64,000 nt of DNA from Acetobacteraceae bacterium (GTDB lineage Bacteria; Pseudomonadota; Alphaproteobacteria; Acetobacterales; Acetobacteraceae), in assembly GCA_024280945.1 (NCBI GenBank), contig JAMXLO010000116.1, forward strand, positions 1 through 64,000, written 5' to 3'. Shown here piece by piece: positions 1 to 9,209 of this stretch (position 1 is its first letter; each line of letters begins with the position of its first letter). The position numbers and the translations under genes were made by a program. The notes beneath the pieces are model-generated. The model was given only the letters and a program-made list of their open reading frames with translations. It had not been told where the DNA came from and made no database searches.

Positions 1-1
1 G

Positions 2-559
2 ATGTACGTCCAGCGTTACATCCCGCACTTCCCGGCGGCGGGCGAAATCGTGATCTTCGACCGTAGCTGGTACAACCGCGCTGGCGTTGAGCGCGTGATG
101 GGCTTCTGCACCGACGAGCAGGCGAAAAGCTTCCTACAACTGGCGCCTTTGACCGAAAGGGCAATGGTCGATTCGGGAATCATCTTGTTGAAGTATTGGC
201 TGGAGGTCAGCGAGGCGGAGCAAACGCGACGGCTAGAATCGCGCATGGACGACGGACGCAAGACATGGAAGCTGTCGCCAATGGACCTGAAGTCGTACAG
301 CCGTTGGTACGACTATTCACGGGCACGCGACGAAATGTTCCAGGCCACGGATACGCCGTGGGCGCCGTGGTATGTGGTGCACTCCGACGACAAGAAGCGG
401 GCGCGGCTGAATGTCATCACGCACCTGCTGAAGCATATCCCCTACGAGAAACTGCCGCGCGAGAGGATCGAACTGCCGGACCGGCAGAAGGCACATGGCT
501 ACAAGCAGCCGGACTACGCTTATAAACTTGTCCCCGAATTGAATTGGCCGTCCGACTGA
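2..559 (+). CDS. ppk2: Polyphosphate kinase 2 (PPK2) family protein, 5'-truncated
   Basis: This is the C-terminal about 185 residues of a PPK2-family kinase, which transfers phosphate between polyphosphate and nucleoside di- or monophosphates in the cytoplasm. The Walker-B-like segment EIVIFDRSWYNRAGVERVMG (fragment residues 15-34) and the lid region with RRLESRMDDGRKTWKLSP and the SRWYDYSRARDEMF motif are diagnostic. The N-terminal Walker A lies upstream of the window edge, so the ATG at position 2 is probably internal. The gene ends in TGA at 557-559. The PPK2 subclass (ADP versus AMP/GDP preference) cannot be decided from the fragment. Confidence 0.93.
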   Translation: MYVQRYIPHFPAAGEIVIFDRSWYNRAGVERVMGFCTDEQAKSFLQLAPLTERAMVDSGIILLKYWLEVSEAEQTRRLESRMDDGRKTWKLSPMDLKSYSRWYDYSRARDEMFQATDTPWAPWYVVHSDDKKRARLNVITHLLKHIPYEKLPRERIELPDRQKAHGYKQPDYAYKLVPELNWPSD

Positions 560-637
560 CAGGAAACGAGCGCACTCGCATACCACTGCGCCGCTGGCGG
601 TGGCACTCAGGTTGGTGTTGTCCCGGAGACTCAGCCA

Positions 638-1120
638 TCAATATGGCGGCGGGGTTACGTAACCGGGCGGATAAGTCGGCGGAGGCGCAGCGTATGTAGG
701 CGAACTGGCGGCGGAGTTGACTGCCGCGCCAACCACCGCACCAACCGCAACGCCTGCGGCGACGCCACCCCAATTCGGACCAGTGTCGTAATTGCCATAG
801 CAGCAACCGCCACTCACGTTCACATTGCGGTTCGCATTGACGTTTACGTTCCGGCTGGCGGCCGCATTTGAGGTCCGTGTGCTGGACACGTTCCTGTGGA
901 AGTCATTGCTATTGAACCCACCCGCCCGGTTGGCCGCACCGGCGGATCGGGTGCCCGTCCGTTGAGCACCGCCAGCGCGAGCACGGTTCTGAACGAGGAC
1001 CACTCCAGTGTCGAAGGGCTGGATGGTTTTACGAGCCTCCGCTGATGAAGCATGGTCTGGCACGAGCGGAGTTACTGGGGCCGCTGTAGCACCATCAGTA
1101 AACGCCAAAACCGCCGCCAT
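638..1120 (-). CDS. Small secreted low-complexity protein
   Basis: The product is a 160-residue unrecognised protein. It begins with a short hydrophobic stretch ending AATAAPV-like (residues 1-16), which could be a secretion signal. An Asn/Val/Arg repeat (NVNVNANRNVNV) follows, then a CCYG doublet, a Gly/Ala/Val-rich hydrophobic helix (about 115-138) and a Pro/Tyr-rich tail ending PPPY. The composition resembles small cell-envelope proteins of alphaproteobacteria. An in-frame stop lies five codons upstream of the ATG at 1120, which fixes this start unless a non-AUG codon is used. It is convergent with the PPK2 gene. Function unknown. Confidence 0.6.
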   Translation of the reverse strand: MAAVLAFTDGATAAPVTPLVPDHASSAEARKTIQPFDTGVVLVQNRARAGGAQRTGTRSAGAANRAGGFNSNDFHRNVSSTRTSNAAASRNVNVNANRNVNVSGGCCYGNYDTGPNWGGVAAGVAVGAVVGAAVNSAASSPTYAAPPPTYPPGYVTPPPY

Positions 1121-1267
1121 CCGCGCCGGGATGGTTCATTCACGGTGATTTATGAGGGCGCCGGAGGTGGCACTGTGCTGATCGAGGGTCGCGTGACTGA
1201 CGACTCGATCGAAGCTGACGTGTTTGACAGGACGTGCCAGCATCATTGGCGTCTGAAGAAGGGCTGA
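1052..1267 (+). pseudogene. Possible 3' remnant of a hypothetical gene
   Basis: The last about 45 codons of this frame read as a plausible beta-rich protein end (GSFTVIYEGAGGG, then LIEGRVTDDSIEADVFD and a HHWRLKKG terminus). The first 25 codons overlap the opposite-strand gene and look like noise. This fits the surviving C-terminus of a decayed gene, but no family can be named and the frame may be chance. From 1268 to 1595 I see no gene, RNA or repeat. Confidence 0.2.
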
Positions 1268-1595
1268 GCTAAATGTAGTGTCTGGCGGTTGGATTGTCGC
1301 TCTGCACTACTGAGCGGTGCGCCGTGCCCCCGGCTATGGACATACTACCGCATCCGGCCTTGGCATTCGCGGCTTCAGGCCGGATTTGCTCAACGCATCA
1401 CAACCGGCGGCGAAGAGCACATCTCTCGGGTGTACCCGACAACCTGGTGACATCGAGCCGGCTGGCCGTTGCAATATCGGCCGGCGTCTGCGCAGAGTTG
1501 CGACGCTCGTGTCCCGGAGAACGCTGATATGGAACGTGTCTCGAGTACCCGCGTCCCGTGCTGATTGCTGCGAACCACGGATCAGCACGCCGACG

Positions 1596-2723
1596 ATGAG
1601 AGCGCATGCGTTGGCGGCAGCCTTGGATGGGCGCTTGATCGGTCGTGCCGATGCTGAGGTCTCCCGCGCGGTGCACCCGCTGGAAGCCTCCTGCGACGGC
1701 GATGTCGCGATCGCGGTCTCACCAGATACAATCAGAATCTTGGATGAGAGCCGAGCAAAGATCGCACTCGTTTTAGAGGGTGCGAAGTTCCCGGATCAGC
1801 GATTTCAGACTGTGATCGTTGTACGCGGCTCTCGCTCCAGTCTACCGAAGATCACGGATGTTTTCCGGTATCGTCCCGATGTTCAACCGGGCGTGCATCC
1901 AAGCGCCGTGGTCGCACCCGATGCGGTGATCGGAGAAGGCGCGACAATTGGCCCTTTGGTGGTGATTGGTCCCGGCGCATCCGTCGGGCCGCACTCAACA
2001 ATCCTGTCGCAAGCGACGCTTGCTGCCGGAGCCACACTCGGCACAGATTGCCTCGTCTATCCTGGCGTTCGCATTGGCTGGGGATGCCGCGTAGGCGACC
2101 GCGCTGTCCTCCACCATAACGCGTCGATCGGTGCGGACGGGTTCAGCTTTGTGCCGACGCGCCCAGGTGCGCTCGAAGCGGCCCAAGGCGCGGGCAGCGG
2201 TGCGCTGGCCAAGTCCGAGCGCAACGAACTACAGAAGGTCCACACGCTGTCGATCGTTGAGATAGGCGATGATGTCGAGGTCGGCGCGCTTACCGCCATC
2301 GACCGTGGCACGCTAAAGCCAACACGTATAGGTTCAGGAACTAAGATCGATGATCTCGTGATGATTGGCCATAACGTCGAGATCGGTGTGGACTGCCTGC
2401 TGTGTGGACAGGTCGGCCTCGCTGGCGGTGTGATCGTCGGTGATGGCGCGGTGCTCGGAGGGCGAGTTGGGGTCGCCGATCACCTGAAGATCGGAGCTTG
2501 GGCAGTTGTGGCTGCCGCAGCCTGCGTTGGAACCAACGTCCCGGCTGGTGCTGTATATGCCGGATATCCAGCGGTGCCGCGCGCTGAGGCAATGGAGAAT
2601 CTGAAGCTGATGCGCCGCGTTCGACGGCTTGTGGCTCGACTGACCGAGGTTAGATCGGGAGGTGTTGAAGGCCTCCAAGCCAACACAGACAACAATGGCG
2701 GGAGACCATGGGAGAGAAGATAG
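1596..2723 (+). CDS. lpxD: UDP-3-O-acylglucosamine N-acyltransferase (LpxD-like)
   Basis: LpxD adds the N-linked hydroxyacyl chain from acyl-ACP to UDP-3-O-acylglucosamine, the third step of lipid A synthesis. The 375-residue product has an N-terminal uridine-binding region, then a long left-handed beta-helix of hexapeptide repeats (about residues 95-325) and a C-terminal Arg-rich helix. The catalytic histidine is His259 in IGHNVEIG. The segments HHNASIGADGFSF and DRGTLKPTRIGSG are typical of the family. An open frame extends upstream to 1317, but that part has no similarity to the family, so I chose the ATG at 1596. It overlaps the next ACP gene by 16 bp. The dedicated ACP and ketosynthase next to it suggest a special acyl-chain locus; this could be a second LpxD copy. 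Confidence 0.85.
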   Translation: MRAHALAAALDGRLIGRADAEVSRAVHPLEASCDGDVAIAVSPDTIRILDESRAKIALVLEGAKFPDQRFQTVIVVRGSRSSLPKITDVFRYRPDVQPGVHPSAVVAPDAVIGEGATIGPLVVIGPGASVGPHSTILSQATLAAGATLGTDCLVYPGVRIGWGCRVGDRAVLHHNASIGADGFSFVPTRPGALEAAQGAGSGALAKSERNELQKVHTLSIVEIGDDVEVGALTAIDRGTLKPTRIGSGTKIDDLVMIGHNVEIGVDCLLCGQVGLAGGVIVGDGAVLGGRVGVADHLKIGAWAVVAAAACVGTNVPAGAVYAGYPAVPRAEAMENLKLMRRVRRLVARLTEVRSGGVEGLQANTDNNGGRPWERR

Positions 2724-2974
2724 AAGACGTGCTCAGGGGGATAATTGCCAAACAGGCCCAGTTGGACCCGTCGGCGATCACGCCGGAGTCGGCATTGTCG
2801 GAACTGGGCGTGACGTCACTCGATCTGGTCGAGATCATTATGACGATCGAAGACGAGTACGACGTGACCATACCGGTGGATGCGGTCGAAGCCTGGAACA
2901 GTTACAAAACTGTCGCGAACCTTGTTGAGTTGGGTCACTCGCTCGGCCTTGAGGGACGCCGCAGTGGAGCATGA
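2708..2974 (+). CDS. Acyl carrier protein
   Basis: This 88-residue acidic helical protein is an acyl carrier protein. The phosphopantetheine attachment serine is Ser37 in ELGVTSLDLVE, followed by the recognition helix IIMTIEDEY and the conserved D-x-T-I-P segment. Housekeeping AcpP usually has a DSLD motif, whereas here the motif is TSLD, which suggests a specialised carrier. The gene begins inside the end of lpxD and its stop overlaps the GTG of the ketosynthase by 11 bp, so the three genes look translationally coupled. It probably holds the chain that the adjacent ketosynthase elongates and the LpxD-like transferase uses (inference). Confidence 0.88.
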   Translation: MGEKIEDVLRGIIAKQAQLDPSAITPESALSELGVTSLDLVEIIMTIEDEYDVTIPVDAVEAWNSYKTVANLVELGHSLGLEGRRSGA

Positions 2975-4184
2975 GCCCGTCGTGGTCACTGGCGCTGGGT
3001 GTGTTTCGGCACTTGGCCATTCGGTGGAGGCATTCTGGTCGGCTCTGCAAGACGGACGTTGCGGTCTCGGCAAGCTCTCCGAGCCTTCGCCGTCCGATTT
3101 GAAGGTCTCGATCGTCGGTGCCGTTCCCGCACCTGATCCTCGTCACATGCTCGATGCCCGCAAGTTACCGATGCTGGACCGCTTCAGCGTACTGGCGATT
3201 GTCGCTGCGCAGCAGGCATTGGCACAGTCCGGTCTGTCGTTCGAGAACGGCGGACACAGGGCCGGCTGCGTGGTTGGCGTCGGTACGGCAGGAGGAGAGG
3301 CGATCGACGAACTGTATGGAAAGATTTATCTCGAAGGCGCGAAGCGCGCGAATGCGTTCACTGTGCCGCGCGTCATGCCCAGCGCGCCGGCAAGCCAGAT
3401 TAGCATGGCATATGGCATCCGAGGCCCTGTCTTCACCGTCTCTTCGGCGTGTGCGTCGTCCAACCACGCGATCGCTACCGCTGTGTGGCTGCTTCGCAAC
3501 TCTGTCATCGATGCAGCGATCGTGGGCGGAACGGAGGCGCCACTGACCTACGGAATCCTGAAGGCATGGGAGGCGCTGCGCGTCATGGCGCCAGACACTT
3601 GCCGACCGTTTGACCGGGATCGCAAAGGACTTGTGCTCGCGGAGGGGGCGGGCATGGTGGTGCTCGAACGGGCGGATCACGCCAAGGCACGCGGGGCCGA
3701 GATTCTGGCGCAGATCGCTGGCGTGGGGATGAGCGCCGATGCGGCTGACCTCGTGGCTCCGACGCTCGAAGGCGCGGCCAACGCGATCCGGACGTGTCTC
3801 GCCGACGCCAACCTCTCCGTCGATGCCATTGACTATATCAATGCCCACGGCACCGGCACGGTCGCGAACGACATTACCGAGATTAAAGTCATCAAGTCGG
3901 TATTCGGCGACGAAGCCAAGCGCCTGTCGATCTCCTCAACGAAATCAATGCACGGCCACGCGCTCGGCGCGAGTGGTTCGCTCGAGTTGATCGCCGTTAT
4001 CGAGGCGATCCGACGCGGTATTGTTCCACCCACGATCAACATTGAGCAACTTGATCGCGAATGCGATCTCGACGTGACACCCGGCTGTGCGCGAGCCCGT
4101 CCAATCCGTACCGCCATTAGCAATGCCTTCGCATTCGGCGGGACAAATGCGGTCGTCGCGGTGAAGCGCTTCGATAGTTTATAG
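2964..4184 (+). CDS. Beta-ketoacyl-ACP synthase (FabF/KAS II type)
   Basis: This condensing enzyme of about 406 residues has the Cys-His-His triad of KAS II: Cys163 in SSACASSN, His295 in NAHGTGT and His332 in KSMHGHALGAS. The glycine-rich end NAFAFGGTNA is also present. The GTG start at 2964 gives VEHEPVVVTGAG, matching the usual N-terminus; the longer open frame back to 2880 would run through the ACP gene. It acts in the cytoplasm on acyl-ACP and malonyl-ACP. Coupling to ACP and lpxD implies a role in making a lipid A-type or other unusual acyl chain rather than bulk fatty acid synthesis (inference). Confidence 0.9.
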   Translation: MEHEPVVVTGAGCVSALGHSVEAFWSALQDGRCGLGKLSEPSPSDLKVSIVGAVPAPDPRHMLDARKLPMLDRFSVLAIVAAQQALAQSGLSFENGGHRAGCVVGVGTAGGEAIDELYGKIYLEGAKRANAFTVPRVMPSAPASQISMAYGIRGPVFTVSSACASSNHAIATAVWLLRNSVIDAAIVGGTEAPLTYGILKAWEALRVMAPDTCRPFDRDRKGLVLAEGAGMVVLERADHAKARGAEILAQIAGVGMSADAADLVAPTLEGAANAIRTCLADANLSVDAIDYINAHGTGTVANDITEIKVIKSVFGDEAKRLSISSTKSMHGHALGASGSLELIAVIEAIRRGIVPPTINIEQLDRECDLDVTPGCARARPIRTAISNAFAFGGTNAVVAVKRFDSL

Positions 4185-4309
4185 GTCGTCGCAGCGTGGC
4201 TGCGGCGTCAAAGAGCAGGTGGCGACCAGCACTATCGCCGAGTCGCCGGAGCAACTGCGCAAGGCAGGCCACATTCGCGACAGCGGTCGTCGAGGCTGGC
4301 GCGGGCCGT

Positions 4310-4501
4310 CAGGCGCATGTGCGGCCTGCCGCGCTTGGCCGCATTCTCAGGTGGCTGATGCGCAGCGACCGAACCAGTGGCGGAGTTCGCTGGTCCATTG
4401 CCTATCTGGGGCGTTGGCCGGCTGCGATCACGCTACTTCTCGCTCCGCTGCTGAGGCTTCCAACTCGTCTGGCGAGAACTTTCAGTTCTCGGGAAGCATG
4501 A
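4310..4501 (+). pseudogene. Possible decayed 3' end of a membrane-associated gene
   Basis: Downstream of the ketosynthase, the frame ending at 4501 reads AALGRILRWLMRSDR, then a hydrophobic stretch AAITLLLAPLLRLPTRLA. It looks like a genuine C-terminal tail, whereas the codons before about 4310 do not. It may be what is left of a fourth gene of the lpxD-ACP-KAS unit. No family assigned. Confidence 0.2.
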
Positions 4502-5351
4502 TCTCCCCAACGCGTGCTGCCCAACGCGTGCTGCGTGGAGGCGAATGACCCGCGTCCGGTGTCGCAAGTCATCTTCGGTTGCACTATCAGGAACCCCTAA
4601 CCGCCCGTATCAACGGACATGGGCGCTTCTCCTGGCTGCACGTAGGCAACCGGGACGCGGCTCATGCATTCACCCAGCCGCGCCACCCGCGACAAATGCT
4701 CGCGTCCTCCCGTGGCCATTGGCCTCGCGGCAGACCGCAGGCATACACCAAAACGCGCCGCCGCCTGAGCGGTTCCGGATCAAATCCGCTGTCTTGCAGG
4801 TTGGGTGTTCTTGTGATGTTCCCTCAGCGGCCAATGCCTCATCAGCGCGTGGCGCGAGCGCCAGCGATCGGGGGGTCCATGCCGCCGGCCATCAATAGGC
4901 TTCTTCGGCCCCGCCCAGTTTATGCGTGGGGACATATTGACGACGTGATTGACGACGCCGCGGGCCTAGATGAGCATAAACCACGGGGAATCTGAGGTTC
5001 ATCCTGCGATGGCGTCCCATCCCGTACGGGACACCGGGATTCCCCGCGTCCTCGCTGTTCGGGCGCCGCTTAGCGGCGGGTGACCGATCGCCGCCGGACT
5101 CAAAGCCCCTGCCGCTGCGATCATTTCGGCTCGCTCAAGGAGCCATTGTTGAGCAGAATGTTCTATTTTTTTGCAACAGGTCGATTTTGAGCAAAGCCGC
5201 CGTCACATAGCCAACATGGATCGGAGGAAACGCCTGTGGCATGGATCCAGCTTCGCAGGCACAATGCGCAAAGTGTATGCCAGAGTGTATGCCGCTTGGC
5301 GGCGGCCGAGTAAAATATCAGTCCTATCAGAGGATTAGTTGGGAACGCCGG
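4502..5351. other. Gene-poor interval before tRNA-Ser
   Basis: I find no convincing gene here. Several frames are open (for example 4579-4995 on the + strand) but have no signal, domain or codon pattern that I trust. The interval holds a nested inverted repeat: GGGGAATC at 4985-4992 pairs with GATTCCCC at 5038-5045, with an inner GTCCC/GGGAC hairpin at 5014-5032. It also has an oligo-T run at 5163-5171. It could be decayed mobile DNA beside the tRNA, but no integrase or att duplication is visible. Confidence 0.4.
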
Positions 5352-5438
5352 CGGAGAGGGAGGGATTCGAACCCTCGGTACCCATAAGAGTACAACGGTT
5401 TTCGAGACCGCCCCGATCGACCGCTCCGGCACCTCTCC
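5352..5438 (-). tRNA. tRNA-Ser(CGA)
   Basis: The minus strand folds as a type II tRNA with a long variable arm. The acceptor stem GGAGAGG (5432-5438) pairs with CCTCTCC (5353-5359), and the discriminator is G at 5352. The anticodon loop is CTCGAAA, anticodon CGA, decoding UCG serine codons. The T arm carries GGTTCGAATCC. The length is 87 nt without CCA, and CCA is not encoded. The peptide-like open frames crossing this region are shadows of the tRNA. Confidence 0.95.
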
Positions 5439-5996
5439 GTCGAAGGCGATAAGGACTTAGCATCGGGCAGCCGAGAACAAAACCCGGCTTTGCACGCAAG
5501 GCCTGCCTTAGGGCAGCGCCGGCGCCAAGCCGCAGAATTCGCCACGCCGCAGTCGCCATCCGGCGCCGAGGTCGCGATCGATGAAGCGGATATCCATCAG
5601 GCCGGCCGACCGCATCGCCGATCTGTTCGGCGGATAGGAAGTCACATCGTCCGGTGCATGAAGTCTCTGGCGCGGATGTCCAAGGCGTAGGCAATTATCA
5701 GCAGGCACCGCTTCCGTGGGCGTGGGTGTTCATTTCACCGGCCTACCGGTACGGCGGAGAGCGCAGGCGATGCTGTCTGCCGAGCCCGTTCAAGTAAACA
5801 GCAGGTGCAACTTTGGAAACCCACATGCTCGCCGAGGTCGAAGGCGTTCTCCGCCGCGATCGAAGCCAGCCTGCGCTGCCTGCGCTTGACGCGGCCCGAC
5901 CTCTCCTTCCTGCTGGCAGCGCAACGCCTGACCTTCGCTTTCTGAGTGTAGCCAGTGTGACGCCGGGATAGATGCCCCGGTCAAGGGGGGAAATTG
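5439..5996. other. Intergenic region with no recognisable gene
   Basis: No coding frame here is convincing on either strand. The stretch 5800-5945 reads, on the minus strand, as a Gln/Arg-rich segment that could be a fragment of a decayed transposase, but I cannot support a family. The ribosome-binding site of the downstream oxidoreductase, AAGGGGGG at about 5983-5990, lies at its right end. Confidence 0.4.
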
Positions 5997-7574
5997 ATGA
6001 AATACGATGTGGTTATTATTGGTGGCGGTGCGGCGGGATCGGTGTTGGCCGGCCGGTTGGCGGCCGACGCACAGACTTCTGTGCTGTTGCTCGAAGCTGG
6101 ACCGGATTACCCTGATCCAACCAATATTCCGGACGAAATCAAATTCGGCCACACGCGCTTTGCTGAAGCCCAAGACTCGCAGCATAACTGGGCCTTGCGC
6201 GGGATCATTACTGAAGAGCAGGGGGAAATTCACGTTGCGCAAGGCAAGGTGATCGGCGGAGGTTCATCTATCAACGGCCAGGCTATGCAAAGGGGTTTCC
6301 CGGAGGACTTCGATTCCTGGGCTGCGCTCGGCAACGATGAATGGTCATATGACAAGGTTCTGCCGTACTTCCGCAAATCGGAGCGCGATCTCGACATTAA
6401 GGACAACTATTGTCATGGCTCGGATGGACCGATGCCCGTCAGGCGCCGTCAGTCGGGCCCATGGCCTGCCATCCAGCAGGCGTTCCACGCCGCCTGCATG
6501 CAAGCGGGGTTTGCTGCGACCAACGATACCAATGGTCTGCACCCAGCCGGACTTGGTGTGCCCCCCTCGAACAACCTGAATGGCGTGCGAATGAGTACTG
6601 CCATGACGCATCTCAATCCCGTGCGCGACCGCCTGAACCTGACAGTGCGGGGCGGCGTATTCGTCCGCAAGATTGCAATCAGGAACGGGAGGGCCATCGG
6701 CGTGATAGCCGACAGCGGTGGGAAGGTGTTCGAAATCGAAGCGGACCGGGTCGTTCTGAGCGCCGGGGCGATCAGATCTCCCCACCTGCTCATGCTCTCG
6801 GGCATCGGCCCCGAAGACCAACTACAGCAATTCGGGATTCCAGCGGTCGTTCATCTGCCCGGCGTAGGCCAGAACCTCTGGAATCACCTGAGTGCGCAAG
6901 TAACCTTCAAGGTTAAAGACGGCATTTCACTTGCTGCACATACCGACGCGGTTCACTTCTGTTTGCACTACACGGCCCAAGGATCGAGCGCCATCAATGA
7001 TATGGTGCTCAGGACCAGCCCTGTGGTCGACACGCGGCAGGAGCGTGTCCCGGGCGTGCGAAACAAGTATCTGAACGGTGGCGTTCCTCCTGAGCTGGTC
7101 GCCCGAATTTCCTGCACGCTTGGGCTGCCTGATGGCGCTGGATACGTCAAATTGGCCTCAGCCGATCCCGATGTTCAGCCGTCTTTCAACTACCGTTACC
7201 TTCAGCATCCTAACGACATTCGGCGGGTCCGAGATGGCGTCCGACTGGCAATCGGACTACTGGGATCGAGCGCATATAAAGACGTGGTCGATTACCGGAT
7301 CCATCCGTCAGATGAGATTCTTGGCCACGACGATGCCCTCGACCTCTGGATACGCAAGACCGTGGGCACAGCCAGGCATGTGTCGGGGACTTGCAGGATG
7401 GGTCCGGACTCCGATCCGATGGCTGTCGTGAGCCAATATTGCAGGGTGAAGGGCATCGACGCCTTGTGGGTCGCTGATGCGTCGGTCGTGCCGCGCATCC
7501 CCAGATCGGGCGGCTTGCACGCAACGGTGATCATGATCGCGGAACGTGTCGTCGACTGGATTGCAGCCGGATAG
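5997..7574 (+). CDS. GMC-family FAD-dependent oxidoreductase
   Basis: The product has 525 residues and belongs to the glucose-methanol-choline oxidoreductase family, oxidising an alcohol or sugar alcohol with FAD. The N-terminal Rossmann motif DVVIIGGGAAGSVLAGRLA binds FAD, followed by the LLLEAGPDY segment. The GMC signature with VIGGGSSINGQAMQRG is at about residues 84-100. The C-terminal catalytic region has ARHVSGTCRMG, and the active-site His lies in GGLHATVIMIAERVVDWI. The ATG at 5997 follows a strong purine-rich site, and a TTG lies just before it. The family includes choline dehydrogenase and alcohol dehydrogenases; the substrate cannot be set. It stands alone, divergent from nothing and followed by a structured spacer. 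Confidence 0.9.
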   Translation: MKYDVVIIGGGAAGSVLAGRLAADAQTSVLLLEAGPDYPDPTNIPDEIKFGHTRFAEAQDSQHNWALRGIITEEQGEIHVAQGKVIGGGSSINGQAMQRGFPEDFDSWAALGNDEWSYDKVLPYFRKSERDLDIKDNYCHGSDGPMPVRRRQSGPWPAIQQAFHAACMQAGFAATNDTNGLHPAGLGVPPSNNLNGVRMSTAMTHLNPVRDRLNLTVRGGVFVRKIAIRNGRAIGVIADSGGKVFEIEADRVVLSAGAIRSPHLLMLSGIGPEDQLQQFGIPAVVHLPGVGQNLWNHLSAQVTFKVKDGISLAAHTDAVHFCLHYTAQGSSAINDMVLRTSPVVDTRQERVPGVRNKYLNGGVPPELVARISCTLGLPDGAGYVKLASADPDVQPSFNYRYLQHPNDIRRVRDGVRLAIGLLGSSAYKDVVDYRIHPSDEILGHDDALDLWIRKTVGTARHVSGTCRMGPDSDPMAVVSQYCRVKGIDALWVADASVVPRIPRSGGLHATVIMIAERVVDWIAAG

Positions 7575-7690
7575 AGCGTTCTCACCCTGCTGAAATCGCA
7601 TTGAAGGTTTCGGGAGGGACATGCCTCTTCGGCAGAAGCGGCGCCCGCTAAAAGCGCCGCGCCGCGACCAGCAACCGCCTCGGCCCTCTA

Positions 7691-7753
7691 GTATCCGATC
7701 GCAGAGGAGCGTGAGTCGCGTGCGACACACGATCCGCCGCGTGAATCGGATAC
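7691..7753. repeat. Nested inverted repeat between two genes
   Basis: GTATCCGAT at 7691-7699 is the exact reverse complement of ATCGGATAC at 7745-7753. Inside lies a small hairpin, GTCGC (7715-7719) and GCGAC (7722-7726). The element sits between the convergent ends of the GMC oxidoreductase and the solute-binding protein, so a transcript-end structure is possible, but it has no U-tract. Confidence 0.4.
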
Positions 7754-7859
7754 TCAAACTAAAGAGTGACGTGCCGACTTTCACTGAAAGCCGGCACTAG
7801 CGAAGGCGTCAGGCGCGCGATGGACGGATCGTACACACGTCGACGTATGGAACCCGCAG

Positions 7860-9101
7860 CTACCTGACCTCGCTGTACGGATACATCAGGTCGCCGGTCT
7901 TCAGCTCCGGCGGCCAGAGAATCACCTCGGTCTTCCGATCCTTGAACTGCTCGATGTCGTTCGCCTTGATATTCTGGAACTGCACCTCGTTCACCCGCGG
8001 CTCGGACCATTCGCCGTTGGGGCCGAACTTCACGTCGCCGACGACGGTCGTAAACGTATGGGTCCGCAGGTAGTCGGCGAGCTTGTCCTGATCCACACCC
8101 TTGATGCCCTCCACGGCCTGCTGCAGCACCTGCAGGTACCCGTAGGCGAACGGCGGCAGGTAATAGCCTAACGGGTCGACGCCGGCCGACGGTGCCTGAG
8201 CCTGGTACTTCTTGAGGAATTCCTTGCTTTCGTCGCTCGAGAGGCGCGACCATGGCAACCAGTAGTCATAATCGACGATGCCGTTCAGCAGTGGACCAAG
8301 CTGCACCTTGATCGCAGTGCTCTGCAGACCAACCATGCCGCCGCCGAACAGCTTGGTCTTCAGCCCGACCTCGTGGGCCGCGCGAATCATGCCCACTGTG
8401 TCGGGTGGATAGGAGCAGACCAGCACAATGTCGGGATTGGTGGCCTGTATCGCGCGGACGATCGGCGTGTAGTCAGTCGTGGTCGGCGGGTAGGTCTTGT
8501 CATAGACGATCTTCAATCCCGCCTGCTTCGCCAGCACCCGCGCGCCCTCCATCGCATTGTGCGGGAACTCAGCATCGGCGCCCACCATGGCCAGCGTCTG
8601 CGGCTTCGGAGTCTGCGCCATTGCCACGGCAAAGAAGCCGGCGGCAAAACTCTGCTTTGGCTCCGGCCCACCAGTCGGCGTGAACGAAAAGTATTTGGGA
8701 TATTTGAACTCGCTGTTCACCGCGAGGCCGAACAGGCTGAGGAAGGTCCGATTGTGCTGCATGATGATCGGCATCGCCGGCGCGATCATGTTGGTGGCAT
8801 AGCCGCTGATCACCAGGTCCACTTTGTCGACGTCAAGCAGCTTGGTGTAGAGGCCGGGTATCGTTGCCGGATTTGACTGATCGTCGTAATAGACCAGCTT
8901 GACTGGCCGTCCCAGCAGGCCGCCTTTGGCGTTGATGTCGGTTTCCCAGATCTGCATCGCCAGCAGCGCTGCCTTGCCGATCGGGGCGAGCCCTCCGGTC
9001 AGCGCCATGCCGAAGCCGATGGTAATCGGGTTCTCGGCCCGCACCGGCGCGATCCATACAAGGGCCGCGGCGGCGGCAAGGGCAAGGCGCCTACCCAGCA
9101 T
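7860..9101 (-). CDS. Branched-chain amino acid-type ABC transporter substrate-binding protein
   Basis: This 413-residue periplasmic binding protein belongs to the LivJ/Peripla_BP_6 group. It has a signal peptide (MLGRRLALAAAAALVWIAPVRA, cleavage near residue 22), then the family opening ITIGFGMALTGGLAPIGKAAL and GGLLGRPVKLVYYDDQSNP. The ATG at 9101 is preceded by GGGAGG, nine bases away. The open frame runs another 1.2 kb upstream, but that part is antisense to the dioxygenase and is not used. No permease or ATPase genes are nearby, so it is an orphan binding protein, common in rhodospirillal genomes. It is divergent from the dioxygenase, so a shared regulator of aromatic uptake is possible (inference). 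Confidence 0.9.
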   Translation of the reverse strand: MLGRRLALAAAAALVWIAPVRAENPITIGFGMALTGGLAPIGKAALLAMQIWETDINAKGGLLGRPVKLVYYDDQSNPATIPGLYTKLLDVDKVDLVISGYATNMIAPAMPIIMQHNRTFLSLFGLAVNSEFKYPKYFSFTPTGGPEPKQSFAAGFFAVAMAQTPKPQTLAMVGADAEFPHNAMEGARVLAKQAGLKIVYDKTYPPTTTDYTPIVRAIQATNPDIVLVCSYPPDTVGMIRAAHEVGLKTKLFGGGMVGLQSTAIKVQLGPLLNGIVDYDYWLPWSRLSSDESKEFLKKYQAQAPSAGVDPLGYYLPPFAYGYLQVLQQAVEGIKGVDQDKLADYLRTHTFTTVVGDVKFGPNGEWSEPRVNEVQFQNIKANDIEQFKDRKTEVILWPPELKTGDLMYPYSEVR

Positions 9102-9209
9102 CCAACGATACCTCCCGGTTGATTGCTTTGCCGGCATCCTATGGTGCGCCGGAGTGGCACGCCAGGGGGGATGCGGTATGCTGCGCCGACCGAGCCACAG
9201 GAGCGTCCA

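Noticed and set aside
5200-5351. Possible integrase or prophage att site next to tRNA-Ser
   Set aside because: No integrase gene and no second copy of the tRNA 3' end were found in the window.
5163-5694. Minus-strand open frames crossing the tRNA-Ser
   Set aside because: Their conserved-looking parts (VPRVRIPPSPP-like) are translations of the tRNA T arm and stems, a common false gene.
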